Of a stretch of 64,000 bases of DNA, positions 47,510-58,786 are shown in pieces. The first letter of the stretch is position 1, and every line of letters begins with the position of its first letter. Below the pieces are notes generated by a model that did no database searches, was not told the DNA's origin, and was given only the letters and a program-made list of their open reading frames with translations. Where the stretch lies: positions 992,001 to 1,056,000 of the forward strand of contig CM121343.1 in NCBI GenBank assembly GCA_051530055.1, read 5' to 3'. The DNA is from Neoechinorhynchus agilis (Eukaryota; Acanthocephala). The position numbers and the translations under genes are program-made.

Positions 47510-49720
47510 TTTCTGTAATGATACGCCTTCTCCACCCCGACCATCATCCCTCGCCGCTCTGGATTCGACCCATCGCATCATGCACTCCTCCCTAGATGAT
47601 AGAAATCGCACCATATTTATTTCTGGTATGCCGGAAGCCCCTGTTACAGATCCTGTCGCCGCTGATGCACACAACCGCCACCAAATCCTTCGAATCGGTC
47701 AACTCCTTTTTCCCGACATTCACTATACTATTCCTCCCCCATTAGCAGTTATGCGCATTCCATCCAAAAATTCCTTTAACCCGAGACCACGTCTCCTCAA
47801 AGTAACTTTTATTTCACCATTCGTAGCCTCCTGTCTTAACAGGAGACACAAACTCCTTACTTCTCAACTTTCTGTCCGTATCCATCCACATAAGAACTCA
47901 TCACGATTTCTTTCCACCGCCCCTCCAAACTCAACCCAAAACTCATCTTCCCAATTCGTCACTTTCAGCAAACACCCGAGAACATCTCCCCCCATCCCAA
48001 AAGATCGAAGAATAAGCCACTCCCCAGTTTCTTTGATTACGTGCAACTCCACCGGCGCCCGAATAACCACAAAGGTCAATCTCCCAGCCGTTCCACATTA
48101 AATACTCTCTTTTTCATGAATGAAGTAAATAATTATCTCGCTACCCCTACTCAAATACAAAGTCTCAGCCACAACCTCATATCTATCATTACCATTTACT
48201 CAACCAAACTCAAATTTTCGAGTCGCCCCGGACTTCTCTCTTTGGGATAATTAATCGTTCTTTGTCGGCATCCCGTAACGCTTCCTCCCTTAATCCACCA
48301 CCCGCAACGAACAACGCAACCCCAATCTCGCTCACTTCTTCTATCCGGTTTTCCGAAATCCAAAATTAACTTCCCCGCCGTTTTCTACTCCAATACTCGT
48401 AGCCGCCTAGCTTACCCCGTACAACAGCAATACAGCCATCCTTCTCGGGTACTCTTCCTTCCATACATACCGCATTGACCGTTCACCAGGGGGGCTGAAT
48501 TTACGTACGGATATGGCTACCATGCTCTTTATCTCTCACAGGCTCTCTACACAACCCCGATCTAGAATCCATCGCAGTACATTTCATAGCTCCTCTTAGA
48601 AACTGTCTCAGAAAATTCACCATTGCTAGCGTCTATCGCCCTCCGGCCTCCCGACCTGGGTCCTCCTTGCTCCAAATTGACTCTATGGTGGAGCTCATAA
48701 ACTCCACAAATTCGCACCATTTCTTAATTGCAGGGCACTTCAATAATCTATTTCCTCTTCTACCCTTCGCCGAGTTGCGTCAGTTTATTGACTTCCCAAC
48801 TCGTCTTGACGCTCACCTCGACAAAGCGTTCACAAATATCGACGTCTATTCACCCGCCTCTAAACTCTTCCCCGCAAACTCTGACCGTTCCTCTGTCCTT
48901 ATAACTCCCTCCACCCACCTCAGCGTATGAAATCCCCCCGTTTCCCCCGATCCAAAATTTTATAAAAGTGTTCAACTCTATCAACCGCACATCCCACTCT
49001 GACAACACAAATAACCCTTCCTTGGCCATGTCCTCACTAATCTTAATCATAGAAAATTCCATAGCTTCGGCAACTCCCAAGAAATTCATTAGGATCTTCA
49101 ACAGCGACCCTCCAAGGATAACCCCACTCTGATACCTCTACGAAGGCAAGCTTCTAAGACCCATCGTAATAACTCCCCAGACTCTACATGTTTACAAAAA
49201 GCACTTACTTACAAAATACTTATCGCCCGCAAAAACTTCCTATCCTTAAAAATTCGATCAAGTGGCAACTCTGCATGATGGCGGACCCTCAAGGACTCTC
49301 TTTGTCTACGCAACCTCGATCCCTTCCATAATTTGTCCTCCACTGAATTAAAACAAGTTATAGATTCCATTAATCAGAACCTCTGCACTGACTAAATTTA
49401 CACTCTCTGGCAACATCAGTCTCCACACAATATTTCAAGCCCACACCTGAAAATTTTGTTAACCTGTCGATACTCCCCCCCAGTCTCGTCATACGAAGTA
49501 CTAAAGTATCTCAAAAAATTACCTTAAAATTCGTCCTCTCAATCCGAAATTCCAAACTGGGCTCTTCGCTGCATCATCCCCGAACTTCTCGACCATTTTA
49601 CCCACATTATAAACCTCAGCTTTTTATATGGTATCTACCCCTCTTGCCTGAAAACTGCCATAGTTATACTCGTTTCAAAAAAGGGCATCCTATTTCGGCC
49701 GAATCATTCCATCAAATTTC
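47510..49720 (+). mobile_element. CR1/L2-like LINE, ORF1 plus endonuclease, decayed
   Basis: ORF1-type sequence 'NRTIFISGMPEAPVTDPVAA' and 'RPRLLKVTFISPFVASCLNR' (47,600-47,860). Then, after damage, endonuclease-like pieces: 'VYRPPAS' near 48,640, 'HHFLIAGHFNNL' and 'RLDAHLDKAFTN' (48,715-48,840), and the start of an RT region with 'IPNWALRCIIPELLDHF' near 49,550. It stops at the 101-bp satellite. Many frame breaks. It is related to the copies at 60.3-62.4 kb. Confidence 0.75.
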
Positions 49721-49744
49721 CATTCTACTCGCTCTTTCGCGAGG

Positions 49745-50660
49745 GACAAGCGAGCAAAGAAAGAAAATGGAGGATGGTAAAACTAATCAACCATCAGCTC
49801 AAAAAGTCGCACGATTCATCGAAGAACAAAACAGAGCGGTGCGAGGCACAAGCGAGCAAAGATAGAAAACGGAGGATGGTAAAACGAATATACACTCAGT
49901 TCCGAAGTCGCTCAATTCATCGGAGAACAAAACAAAGCCTTGCGAGGAACAAGCGAGTAAAAACAGAAAACGAAGGATATTAAAACGAATCAACCATCAG
50001 TTCCAAAGTCGCTCAATTCATCGCACAACAAAACAGAGTGGTGCAAGGAACAAGCGAGCAAAGATAGAAAACGGAGGATGGTAAAACGAACAAACCATCA
50101 GCTCAAAAAGTCGCTCGATTCATCGGAGAACCAAACAGAGCGGTGCGAAGAACAAGCGAGTAAAAATAGAAAACGGGGATAGCAAAACGAATCACAATCA
50201 GTTCCAAAGTCGCTCAATTCATCGGAGAACAAAACAGAGTGGTGCGAGGAACAAGCGAGTAAAGGTAGAAAACGGAGGACGGTAAAACGAATCAACCCTC
50301 AGCTCAAAAAGTCGCTCGATTCATCGGAGAACAATACAGAGCGGTGCGAGGAACAAGCGAGTAAAAATAGAAAACGGAAGATGGTAAAACGAATCAACCA
50401 TCAGTTCCAACGTCGCTCAATTCATCGGAGAACAAAACAGAGTGGTGCGAGGAACAAGCGAATAAAAATAGAAACCGGACGATGGTAAAACGTATCAACC
50501 ATCAGCTCAAAAAGTCGCTCGATTCATCGGAGAACAAAACAGAGCGGTGCTAGGAACAAGCGAGTAAAAATAGAAAACGGAGGATAGTAAAACGAATCAA
50601 TCATCAGTTCACAAATCGCTCAATTCATCGGAAAACAAAACAGATTGGTGCGAACCTTCT
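49745..50660 (+). repeat. 101-bp satellite, 9 units, alternating A/B types
   Basis: 'acaagcgag' recurs at about 49,746, 49,848, 49,949, 50,050, 50,152, 50,251, 50,353, 50,454 and 50,556 (99-102 bp). Two subtypes are recognisable: A with 'cagctcaaaaagtcgctcg' and 'agagcggtgc', B with 'cagttccaaagtcgctcaa' and 'agagtggtgc'. The order is A B B A B A B A B, so a roughly 202-bp dimer is the higher-order unit. Confidence 0.9.
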
Positions 50661-50664
50661 TAAC

Positions 50665-51035
50665 CTCCCCGATGACTGATTTATTTGTACGAATTTTCGT
50701 CTGTATGCAGACCTCTTCAGGTATCTAGAATAGTACATGGTGAGTGTAGCTTGGGCAGAACTCGGGTGCCCGGGGTTGTTAGGCCCGCGGGTGATCTGTC
50801 ACCCCCCGGATCAGGTCTTAGTTTGTATGGAATCTTCAGCTTCCAGCTTGGGGTATTCCCCTCCATGCAGTTGTTGATTATCATTACCGCCTCTTTGATT
50901 ACCCTCCTTTTCCAGTCACTCTCGATCATGATCTGATGAGCATCCTAAAATCCGATACCATTCTAGATACCTGAAGAGGTTTGCATGCAGACGAAAATTC
51001 GTACAAATAAATCAGTCATCGGGAGGTTTATAAGG
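50665..51035 (-). mobile_element. Penelope-like remnant with inverted, hammerhead-bearing ends
   Basis: The interior (minus strand, 50,930-50,720) reads 'ESDWKRRVIKEAVMIINNC', then 'TPSWKLKIPYKLRP', resembling the end of a GIY-YIG domain as in Penelope-like elements. The flanks are about 75-bp inverted repeats ('ctgatttatttgtacgaatt' ... 'aattcgtacaaataaatcag'). Each arm holds CTGAAGA, a stem II and GAAAATTC. The left arm has GTCTG-CATA-CAGAC; the right arm has GTTTGC-AT-GCAGAC, so paired changes keep the stem. Only the C-terminal scrap of the protein remains. Confidence 0.6.
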
Positions 51036-51786
51036 TTGCAACTATCAACCTATTTAAATCTTTTATTCCTAGGTCTAAATCCGTCTATCCATTGATTTAT
51101 GCTGACGATATTTTTTATTTTGTAAACATAAGCGGAGATCGTTTTTATTGAATCATATTGACTCTTACTTATTAAGGCTCAAAAAGGCTTAAAAGTTGCG
51201 AGTTTTACAATTAATCCAGCTAAGACGGTGATCTTGCCACTTACTAAATCCTATTTTTCGAGTGCACAATTGAAGAAATATTTTTTATTCTTATCACACG
51301 TTATCTACTTTTACCATTAAAAGAAACAAACGAGTTCTCGGTATAGACTTCCCACCTAGTAATAGACGTACATTAATCAACTCCTGGTTATCAAGCAAGA
51401 ATTGAATGTGTCTACGGGCGATTAAACATAAATAAATCTAAGGTACAGGGTTCGGTGACTTATTCCCCTTCCTCTTTTAAATAATACGTGTTTTATAAGG
51501 TTGCTCGTAGCATCCTATTCGGCATTTGAAAGAACCAAATACACTTGATCGAAATCAGTGAGCAAAACGTCCTCTGTTTTCTGGAATGTTGACAAAATCA
51601 TCCTTGCGTTTGATCAGTCGATAGGAAGTTCGTACCCCCTAAAATTTCGCACGTATACTTTCGGTCAAATTCGACAATCATATCGCTCTTTTATTCTTGC
51701 AAAATATTTGTAGATTCTTTAATTTATTAAAATTGTTTCGGTTGTTTTGTTCGACAAAACGAGTTCGAAAAACATTGACGCCACTG
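51036..51786. other. Non-coding, nothing recognised
   Basis: AT-rich sequence without conserved frames. A weak RT-like stretch around 51,080-51,140 ('YPLIYADDIFYFV' on the plus strand) may be another retroelement scrap. Confidence 0.35.
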
Positions 51787-52014
51787 CTATGGATCACCCA
51801 GCTCCCGTCTTGGTGTACTGGTAGAAATTACGGATTCACTGTTCCCCAATTGAAGAGCCAGGCTTATGCTTTGCAGAAGGAATGCTCCTGTCCTCAGATT
51901 ATCAGTGATCGGCCTGAGTCTCTTGCACAATTGACTGAAAAGGTCCTGCGCTACGGTACCAAACGACCCGAATGTTTCGATGCCAAAGAGAACGAAATAA
52001 TGATTTCGACCCAA
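51787..52014 (-). mobile_element. LINE C-terminal fragment (endonuclease-domain end)
   Basis: 'HYFVLFGIETFGSFGTVAQD' then 'RTGAFLLQSISLALQLGNSE' matches the end of the RT family found at 14.9 and 23.4 kb. Isolated, with no RT beside it. Confidence 0.75.
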
Positions 52015-54224
52015 GGTGCAGAAATTGCAGAGGAGACCTTGAATAAGTTAGATGTTGTTTTGAAGATAGATAAATCGACAACAAATAGATCCAAAAAGCG
52101 CTAATTGAGCTGCTTACAAATACGAGATCAGCAAAAGCAACGCTTGATAAAAGCAACATGAAGATTTGATTCTTAATAACTGTATCATGATACCATAAGC
52201 TCGAGAATATTAATAATCTTTCCATCATCGAGAAAGATAATAATGACGAATTTAAATCTGGGAATATTTTTTCAAAAATATTCATTATATAGAAAAGTGC
52301 GTTATATTGGAATAAATGAGTATTTATATCTTGTTTCAAGATAAGGGACGACCCCCAGATTCACGATTCGATTGTTATCTTCGTTCACAAATTCCTCCTT
52401 TTCGTCCAATTCTGCAACTGTCGTCATGATTGTTCGATTGTTTAATTTTTTATTAATAAATTGATCAAGATGATTCACAAGTAAGAATGGTGAATAAGAA
52501 TGAGTTTGGAATCTCATCTTTATAGAATATTGCAACAAAAATTTGGATGTATTCTAAGATATGATTATTTGGTTGATTGGTGCTGATGCACTGGGAAAGG
52601 ACGAATTATCAGTCTCAAATATCGACGTTAATCAATAAATCAATAGGATGTTGACGGTTAAACACCGAGAGAAGATTATGGTCAGCTAAGATGACAAATT
52701 ATCTAAAATAGCAAGAGGAAGGATGGTGGAGATTCTCAAATATTAGGCGAATTAGAATTCACAAACCATCGCCCCTTTAAAATTTGAGAAGCACTCACTG
52801 TTATCAGTGGATTTATGTAAAATATTTGTTGAGATTGAATTTGGGATATTTTTGTTTTGAACAACATGGATTCGTGTCTGTGGTCTCACAAATCCTGGCT
52901 GATCGATCAGATCAGCCAGTAATTAATTCCCTTACACCTTTTCGCTAAGAATTAAAGCAAGAATATTTTTGAACAGTACATTATTAGCGAATTAAAAATC
53001 CAGCGTTTTTATGGATCCACTGTGAGCATACGACAATGCGTAGAAAACCTTCATTCCGTGAGATAATCCGTCGCGCAAAATTCACATAATCACAATTCGT
53101 ATGCCAATGGAAAGATGGATTGCATCTGAAACTCCCGCGGATTACTGAAGGGATCATTCGTTTATAGATGGTAACGTAGCGAGCGTAAATATTTTTCCAA
53201 TTTTCCTAAGTACCACCTATTCCGTAAATTTGTTCTCAGTGCTCAAAAACGACGCAATATCGCGTTTCCAATCGAAGACAAATTTTTGATGGTTTCATTG
53301 CCTAAACAATTTAATCCTTATTTACCGTAATCTTTCGGGCGCACAAATCCAGTAAAGTAGCTTTATTTACGAAAAAGTCATTTTAGAAATCAATTTAAAA
53401 ATCTGCAGTTTTAGTATTGAGGACTCACCATCGATCTTCATTAGCGATGAAATTTAGGTGCGTTATTAATTGATTAATAAGTAATCATCAAAAGAAAATC
53501 CTGCGAAAATGGATTAGGATCAAACGCGGGCATTTTCGTTGGGATGCTCTTTTCAATTCAGGCGTCCAAATCAAACAGTATCCATTTTGTTAAATGCAAG
53601 AAGTATATTCATTATTGGAAAGATATTTTTTTAAATTCCGATATTTCGCGAGGAAACTTCACCTCATCAGTCAATGTTTGTAATTGTTCCACGATGTAAG
53701 ACAAACAATGACTGATCTTTCATCTAAACCGAATCACTAGCTATGGTAGCAGTGTAATTAAGAAATTAAAAAGTGATGAGAATTTATCGGCGAAAAGACC
53801 TGGCAAATGAGATAAATAATCACCGTTGATCTTTGTTCCTTAAGTTTATTTCTTGCTTTCGCCATAAATGTTATTTTCAGCTCGATAATATTCACAGAAG
53901 TTTTTGGATCGTGCAAAAAATAATTAATTTTTATCATTTTTTGCATCGTAAATTTCAAGCTATAATCCTTAAGAATGTGGTATGAAAAGAAGATAAAGTT
54001 ATTGCGTTATAAATTCTATTTTTTTCACTAATTTAAAAGGAAATATTTAGTATTATTGAAAAGATATTTTATTTAATGGAGATATTTCGTGAGGAGGTCA
54101 AATCAGTTAAAATCGCGAAATATCTCAATAAAGTATATTTTATCCGGGACGAGGATTATGATCACCACATTTCCAACTGCTCAATAATTAAAGATAAAAT
54201 CCATGAGTATGTGGAAGCGGGGGA
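52015..54224. other. Intergenic; one hammerhead-like motif at 53.64 kb
   Basis: No supported gene. A minus-strand stretch near 52,430-52,350 ('MTTVAELDEKEEFVNEDNNR') could be a first exon, but no continuation was found. At 53,640-53,676 the minus strand has the exact box CTGATGA followed by a CCTC-containing stem and GAAATATC. Stem II is poor. 54,051-54,180 contains a diverged piece of the 180-bp satellite. Confidence 0.45.
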
Positions 54225-54415
54225 AAATTCTATATCAAATAAACACTTTTATTGAAATATTTCGTCCAATCTCACTGGACTTCTTCAGTCAATTATTGCT
54301 TGTAAGTTTTTAAATATTCCCACTTACAAGTAATAATTGACTGAAGAAGTCCAGTGAGATTGGACGAAATATTTCAATTAAAGTGTTTCTTTGATATAGA
54401 ATTTTCTCCCACTTT
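54225..54415. repeat. Long palindrome with two head-to-head hammerhead-type ribozyme motifs
   Basis: Nearly perfect inverted repeat, arms about 90 bp, from 'tctatatcaa...acacttttat' to 'aaagtgtttctttgatatag'. Plus-strand motif at 54,334-54,380: stem I TAATTGA with TCAATTA (7 bp), box CTGAAGA (54,341-54,347), one extra A, stem II GTCCA/TGGAC, GAAA (54,366-54,369), palindromic stem III ATAT, then T54,373 as the expected cleavage-site base. The inverse arm carries the same layout with a 5-bp stem I. The single extra A before stem II departs from the consensus. Confidence 0.8.
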
Positions 54416-55339
54416 CACATGATCAATAAATAGTTTAATTTTGTAGATTATCGATTAATTATTTGAATATTGATTTCCCGCAAATAGATATCCTTTCATT
54501 GGTTTCCAGCCATTGAATGCATCACACGATAGTTCGTTGATGCGATAACTTTGGAAAAAATCGATCAGCGGCGCAATATCTGAGAATGAGAAATGCCTTC
54601 TTCTGTCACCATTACTTCATAAATTTCCAATTCGCAGAAAATGGTTTTCCCATCTTAGACGGCGGTCATTCTTTAATGTTTATTCCATCATTTCCTGAGA
54701 AATAGTATTTGCTGAAATTGGCATTGGTACACCGAGAAAAGTTAGGATATTCTCAATCAGCCATCATTCTCGTTGAGGGGTACCACTTTTGATCACGTTC
54801 AATCGGAATACAAAATCTCGGCCACTGCAGGAACGATCCATGAGAAGCGATTCCATTCTTTCATAAAAATGGAGTGTAAAAAATTGGGAGGGTTAAAAAA
54901 GGCTCCCCATTCGAATAACTGATTTACTCAATCTGATTTTTGGTCTAGAATCCATCTAATACGTTTTTCATGTGTTAGTCCATAAGAAAAAAGAAAATCC
55001 GACACCAATTAAGGAATAAAATCCCTTAGTTCAATGAAACAAAATCGTACCGCAAGTCCTATAAGTGAATTTCGATCAATGGCTGATTTGGACATTATAA
55101 TTCGATTAAAATGCATTCACTTGTCCAAATACCAATTTATATTCCATTTTCAATTGCTCTTTTATAAGACAACAAATCATCTCAGAGTAAAAAAGGCATT
55201 TCTGCCACGCATAATTGCTCATTTAGAAAAGATCTAAACTCTACTCTCCAAAGTTTTTGTTCGCTTAAAGTTTAATGTTTAATTTAAATTCCAAACAGCG
55301 CTTGTTCGTGGATTTGTTTATAAAGTTGCACATCGGCAC
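54416..55339. other. Intergenic, nothing recognised
   Basis: AT-rich. A 67-codon frame at 55,034-55,237 shows no family features and is treated as chance. Confidence 0.4.
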
Positions 55340-56795
55340 TCAAATCTTATAAAAAATTAGTCTACTCATCACCGCTTGCTTATTGATTGCTAATCAAAGA
55401 GGATATTTGAAAAAGTTAATCATAAGAAACAAATGTGATAAATCTTTTGGGCCACTCATCGCCGCTTATCTCCTTCCCCCCAACGCTTATTGATTGCTAA
55501 TAAAAGTTAATTTTTGAAAAAGTAAGCATAAGAGACAAATCATATAATTTTTTAGGTTGCTTATCACCGCTTATCTCTCCAGCCCTACAGCTTTTTGATT
55601 GCTAATCAAAGTTAATTTTTGAAATAGTAGCCATAAGAGACAAATCTGATAAATCTTTTGGGCCACTCATCGCCACTTATCTCTCCAGCCCCCCACAGCT
55701 TATTGGTTGCTAATCAAAGTTAATATTTGAAATAGTGGTCTTAAGAAACAAATCTGATAAATCTTTTAGGCTACTCATCGCTGACTATCTCTCAACTCCC
55801 CCCACAGCTTATTGGTTGCTAATCAAAGAGGATCTTTGAAAAAGTAGTCATAAGAGACAAATGCAATAAATCTTTTAAGCTACTCATCGCTGCTTATCTC
55901 CACTCCCCACAGCTTATTGATTGCTAATCAAAGAGGATCTTTGAAATAGTGGTCTTAAGAAACAAATCTGATAAATCTTTTAGGCTACTCATCGCTGATT
56001 ATCTCTCAACTCCCCAATGCTTATTGATTGCTAATCAAAGAGGATCTTTGAAAAAGTAGTCATAAGAAACAAATCTGATAAATCTTTTAGGCTACTCATC
56101 GCTGCTTATCTCTCCACTCCTCAATGCTTATTGATTGTTAATCAAAGAGGATCTTTGAAAAAGTAGTCATAAGAGACAAATGCAATAAATCTTTTAAGCT
56201 ACTCATCGCCGCTTATCTCCACTCCCCAATGCTTATTGATTTCTAATCAAAGAGGATCTTTGAAAAAGTAGTCATAAGAAACAAATCTGATAAATCTTTT
56301 AGGCTACTCATCGCTGCTTATCTCTCCACTCCTCAATGCTTATTGATTGTTAATCAAAGAGGATCTTTGAAAAAGTAGTCATAAGAGACAAATGCAATAA
56401 ATCTTTTAAGCTACTCATCGCCGCTTATCTCCACTCCCCAATGCTTATTGATTTCTAATCAAAGAGGATCTTTGAAAAAGTAGTCATAAGAGACAAATCT
56501 GATAAATCTTTTAGGCTACTCATCGCTGCTTATCTCTCCACTCCTCAATGCTTATTGATTGCTAATCAAAGAGGATCTTTGAAAAAGTAGTCATAAGAGA
56601 CAAATCTGATAAATCTTTTAGGCTACTCATCGCCGCTTATCTCTCCACTCCCCAATGCTTATTTATTGCTAATCAAAGAGGATCTTTGAAAAAGTAGTCA
56701 TAAGAAACAAATCCGATAAATCTTTTAAGCTACTCATCGCCGCTTATCTCCACTCCCCAATGCTTATTTATTGCTAAAGAAAGTCAGCTTTTTGA
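55340..56795 (+). repeat. 106-bp satellite, about 14 units
   Basis: 'actcatcgc' variants recur at about 55,363, 55,453, 55,560, 55,664, 55,773, 55,882, 55,987, 56,093, 56,201, 56,306, 56,413, 56,518, 56,624 and 56,732. Most spacings are 104-109 bp. The core unit has 'gataaatcttttaggctac', 'cttattgattgctaatcaaa' and 'aaaagtagtcataagagaca'. Left-hand units are more diverged than central ones. Confidence 0.92.
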
Positions 56796-57717
56796 AAATC
56801 TATTCATAGGCGACTAAGCTCTCGCCTTCGTGGAGTTTTACGTCTTTGACACATACCATAGAACGCAAAAGTTAAATTAAATCTAGAGACATCATGTTTT
56901 GTAAAAAACCCTCTTAAGCGTACTTAATATGGTCGTAGAATGGGAATTCAGACGTAAAAGTATTATTTTATCTTATGAAGTGTTGAAGTGAGCATCCTTC
57001 ACCGTTTGGTTCAGGGATCCAAGTGATTTTATGCGTTTCCGTGACCTTGATCGTTAGGTTGTGTGTCCAAGGAAAATAATCATCCGTATAGGTGATGTTC
57101 AATTTAAAAACTGAATAAAAAGTATTAATGATTATTATTTTTAATTCACAAAGCAGTTTATGACTTTGTTAGAATCGAAAATGCGTAAGAACATCCACTT
57201 GTTTGCCTTAGTCCATTGAGAGAACCGTTTTCCATAGTCATTAAAGACATTGTCTATAATGTGATGCCACATGAACTCGCGAGTTAGCGTGGAGGAGCGG
57301 CCTTAAGTGAAGCAGTCACTGTGACGATGAAAAGAAATGAGTTTAGGCCCGTCGAAGTTCTGCGCTACTAATTCTTCGCTTGCTTGGAGGCATTTGTAAT
57401 GCTTGTAGAAAAATGTAGGACGTTGGCTGCATCGCGAAATAAACCTTTTTGTATTTTATGCGTCAGTTCAATGCTCGTTGGTTGATGTTTAATTGACTAA
57501 CAGAGTTTTACCATCTTTATTTCTGTACAAATATGTTTACATGCAACAGGCTTATAAATTGAAGCGTTTATAGGTCAATACAACAACATTTTCGCCGTTC
57601 ATTTCAGATTATATCCCTTTGATAGTTTTCCACGCCCCCGTTTCCAAGCGAAGCTGGCACTACACTTGCCGAGCTCCTCAGTTATTCAATCTCTTTATAT
57701 CATTTTATACTCGTGGA
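56796..57717. other. Upstream region of the PAP2 gene
   Basis: No conserved coding block. 'gttcatttcag' at about 57,596-57,606 is a good acceptor in front of an open frame that reaches the 57,718 ATG, so a 5' exon upstream is possible. Confidence 0.4.
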
Positions 57718-58786
57718 ATGTTCTCGAACCACACAAGATTGGGCATCATATACTTCACTCTCGCTACTATCTATTTTCTATGGTTTGCACTTGCAGTTGG
57801 ATTCGGAATCGAACATGCCATCGTCTTTTCAGTCGTGACGGCTCTTTTCTGGTTTGGACGTCCAACAAGGAAACTTCTGGCTTCAATTGCACCCTACATA
57901 CTATATGCAGGACTCTACGACTCAATGAAAGCAATTCCGAACTATGACATAAGTTATTTGCGAATAAGAGAAATTTATGACATTGAAAAGAGATTTTTCG
58001 GTGTCCAAATCAGCGACTTAGTTGAAAACGCAACTATTGCCAACTACAAGACAGTGCGCAAAGTCACTTTAAATGAATTATCAAGGGTGTACTATCATCC
58101 AATTCCAATGGTAATATGTGGACTCTTCTACATCAATTGGATTTCCGTTCCGGCTAGTTTTGCCATCTACCTGTATTTGACATACGGGGGCAAATGGAAT
58201 CGATCAGACAGTGGCTTGATTCCAATCAAGACCAAACGATGTGCTTACCTGAAATTTAGTCTTCATTTCCTTCTGGTCAATATAGCGGGATTTATAATCT
58301 ATTACTGTTATCCTGCGGCACCCCCGTGGTACATCGAAATACACGGCTTCAAAAAACATCTAGATGTTCCTGGGCACGCGGGAAGTTTACTTTCGCGCAG
58401 TGGTATTGTATCGAGAGTTCATTTCCTTTTACAATACCATTGTGTGAGATTTAATCAAAGTGGACAACCTGACAGGCTTGTCGATATTTCAGCGCTTGTA
58501 TTCCAATAACCGATTAGTATTTGCATCGATGCCATCGCTACATGCCGCGTATCCAGTAGTGTGCTTGATAACTGCAATCACAATAAGAAAGTTCATACTT
58601 TCAATCATTTTCGGCATTTTCGCAGTCGGAATTTGGCTATCGGCCGTCTACAGCGGTCACCATTATGTTATCGATGTGATTGCTGGAATTGCATGTGCAG
58701 TCCTCACATACCTCCTTCTGTTAGCACTACTAACCGTCAAAACCTTCACGAAGTATTATGAAGTGTATTTAAAATACATAAGTTGA
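57718..58786 (+). CDS. PAP2-superfamily membrane inositolphosphotransferase-like enzyme
   Basis: Probably a multi-pass membrane lipid phosphatase or phosphoinositol transferase, of the Aur1/IPC-synthase-like PAP2_3 group. Exons are 57718-58399 and 58461-58786, with a 61-bp GT...AG intron and 335 residues. Landmarks: 'YILYAGLYDSMKAIPNYDI', 'YCYPAAPPWYIEIHGF', 'PGHAGSLL', then after splicing 'VFASMPSLHAAYPV' with H255, and 'YSGHHYVIDVIAG' with H295 and D299, the expected catalytic H, H and D. About six hydrophobic segments alternate with short loops. An AATAAA lies about 50 bp after the stop. The closest pattern I recall is bacterial or fungal proteins of about 300 residues, so transfer is possible. 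The substrate is not shown by sequence. The intron contains a TGGTATTGT/ACAATACCA hairpin. Confidence 0.83.

Noticed and set aside
49745-50660. CRISPR-like array
   Set aside because: Whole 101-bp units are repeated without unique spacers, in an intron-bearing animal genome.
57619-57717. Earlier start for the PAP2 gene
   Set aside because: The earlier codon is TTG. The first ATG is at 57,718 and fits the family's length, though a spliced 5' exon cannot be excluded.
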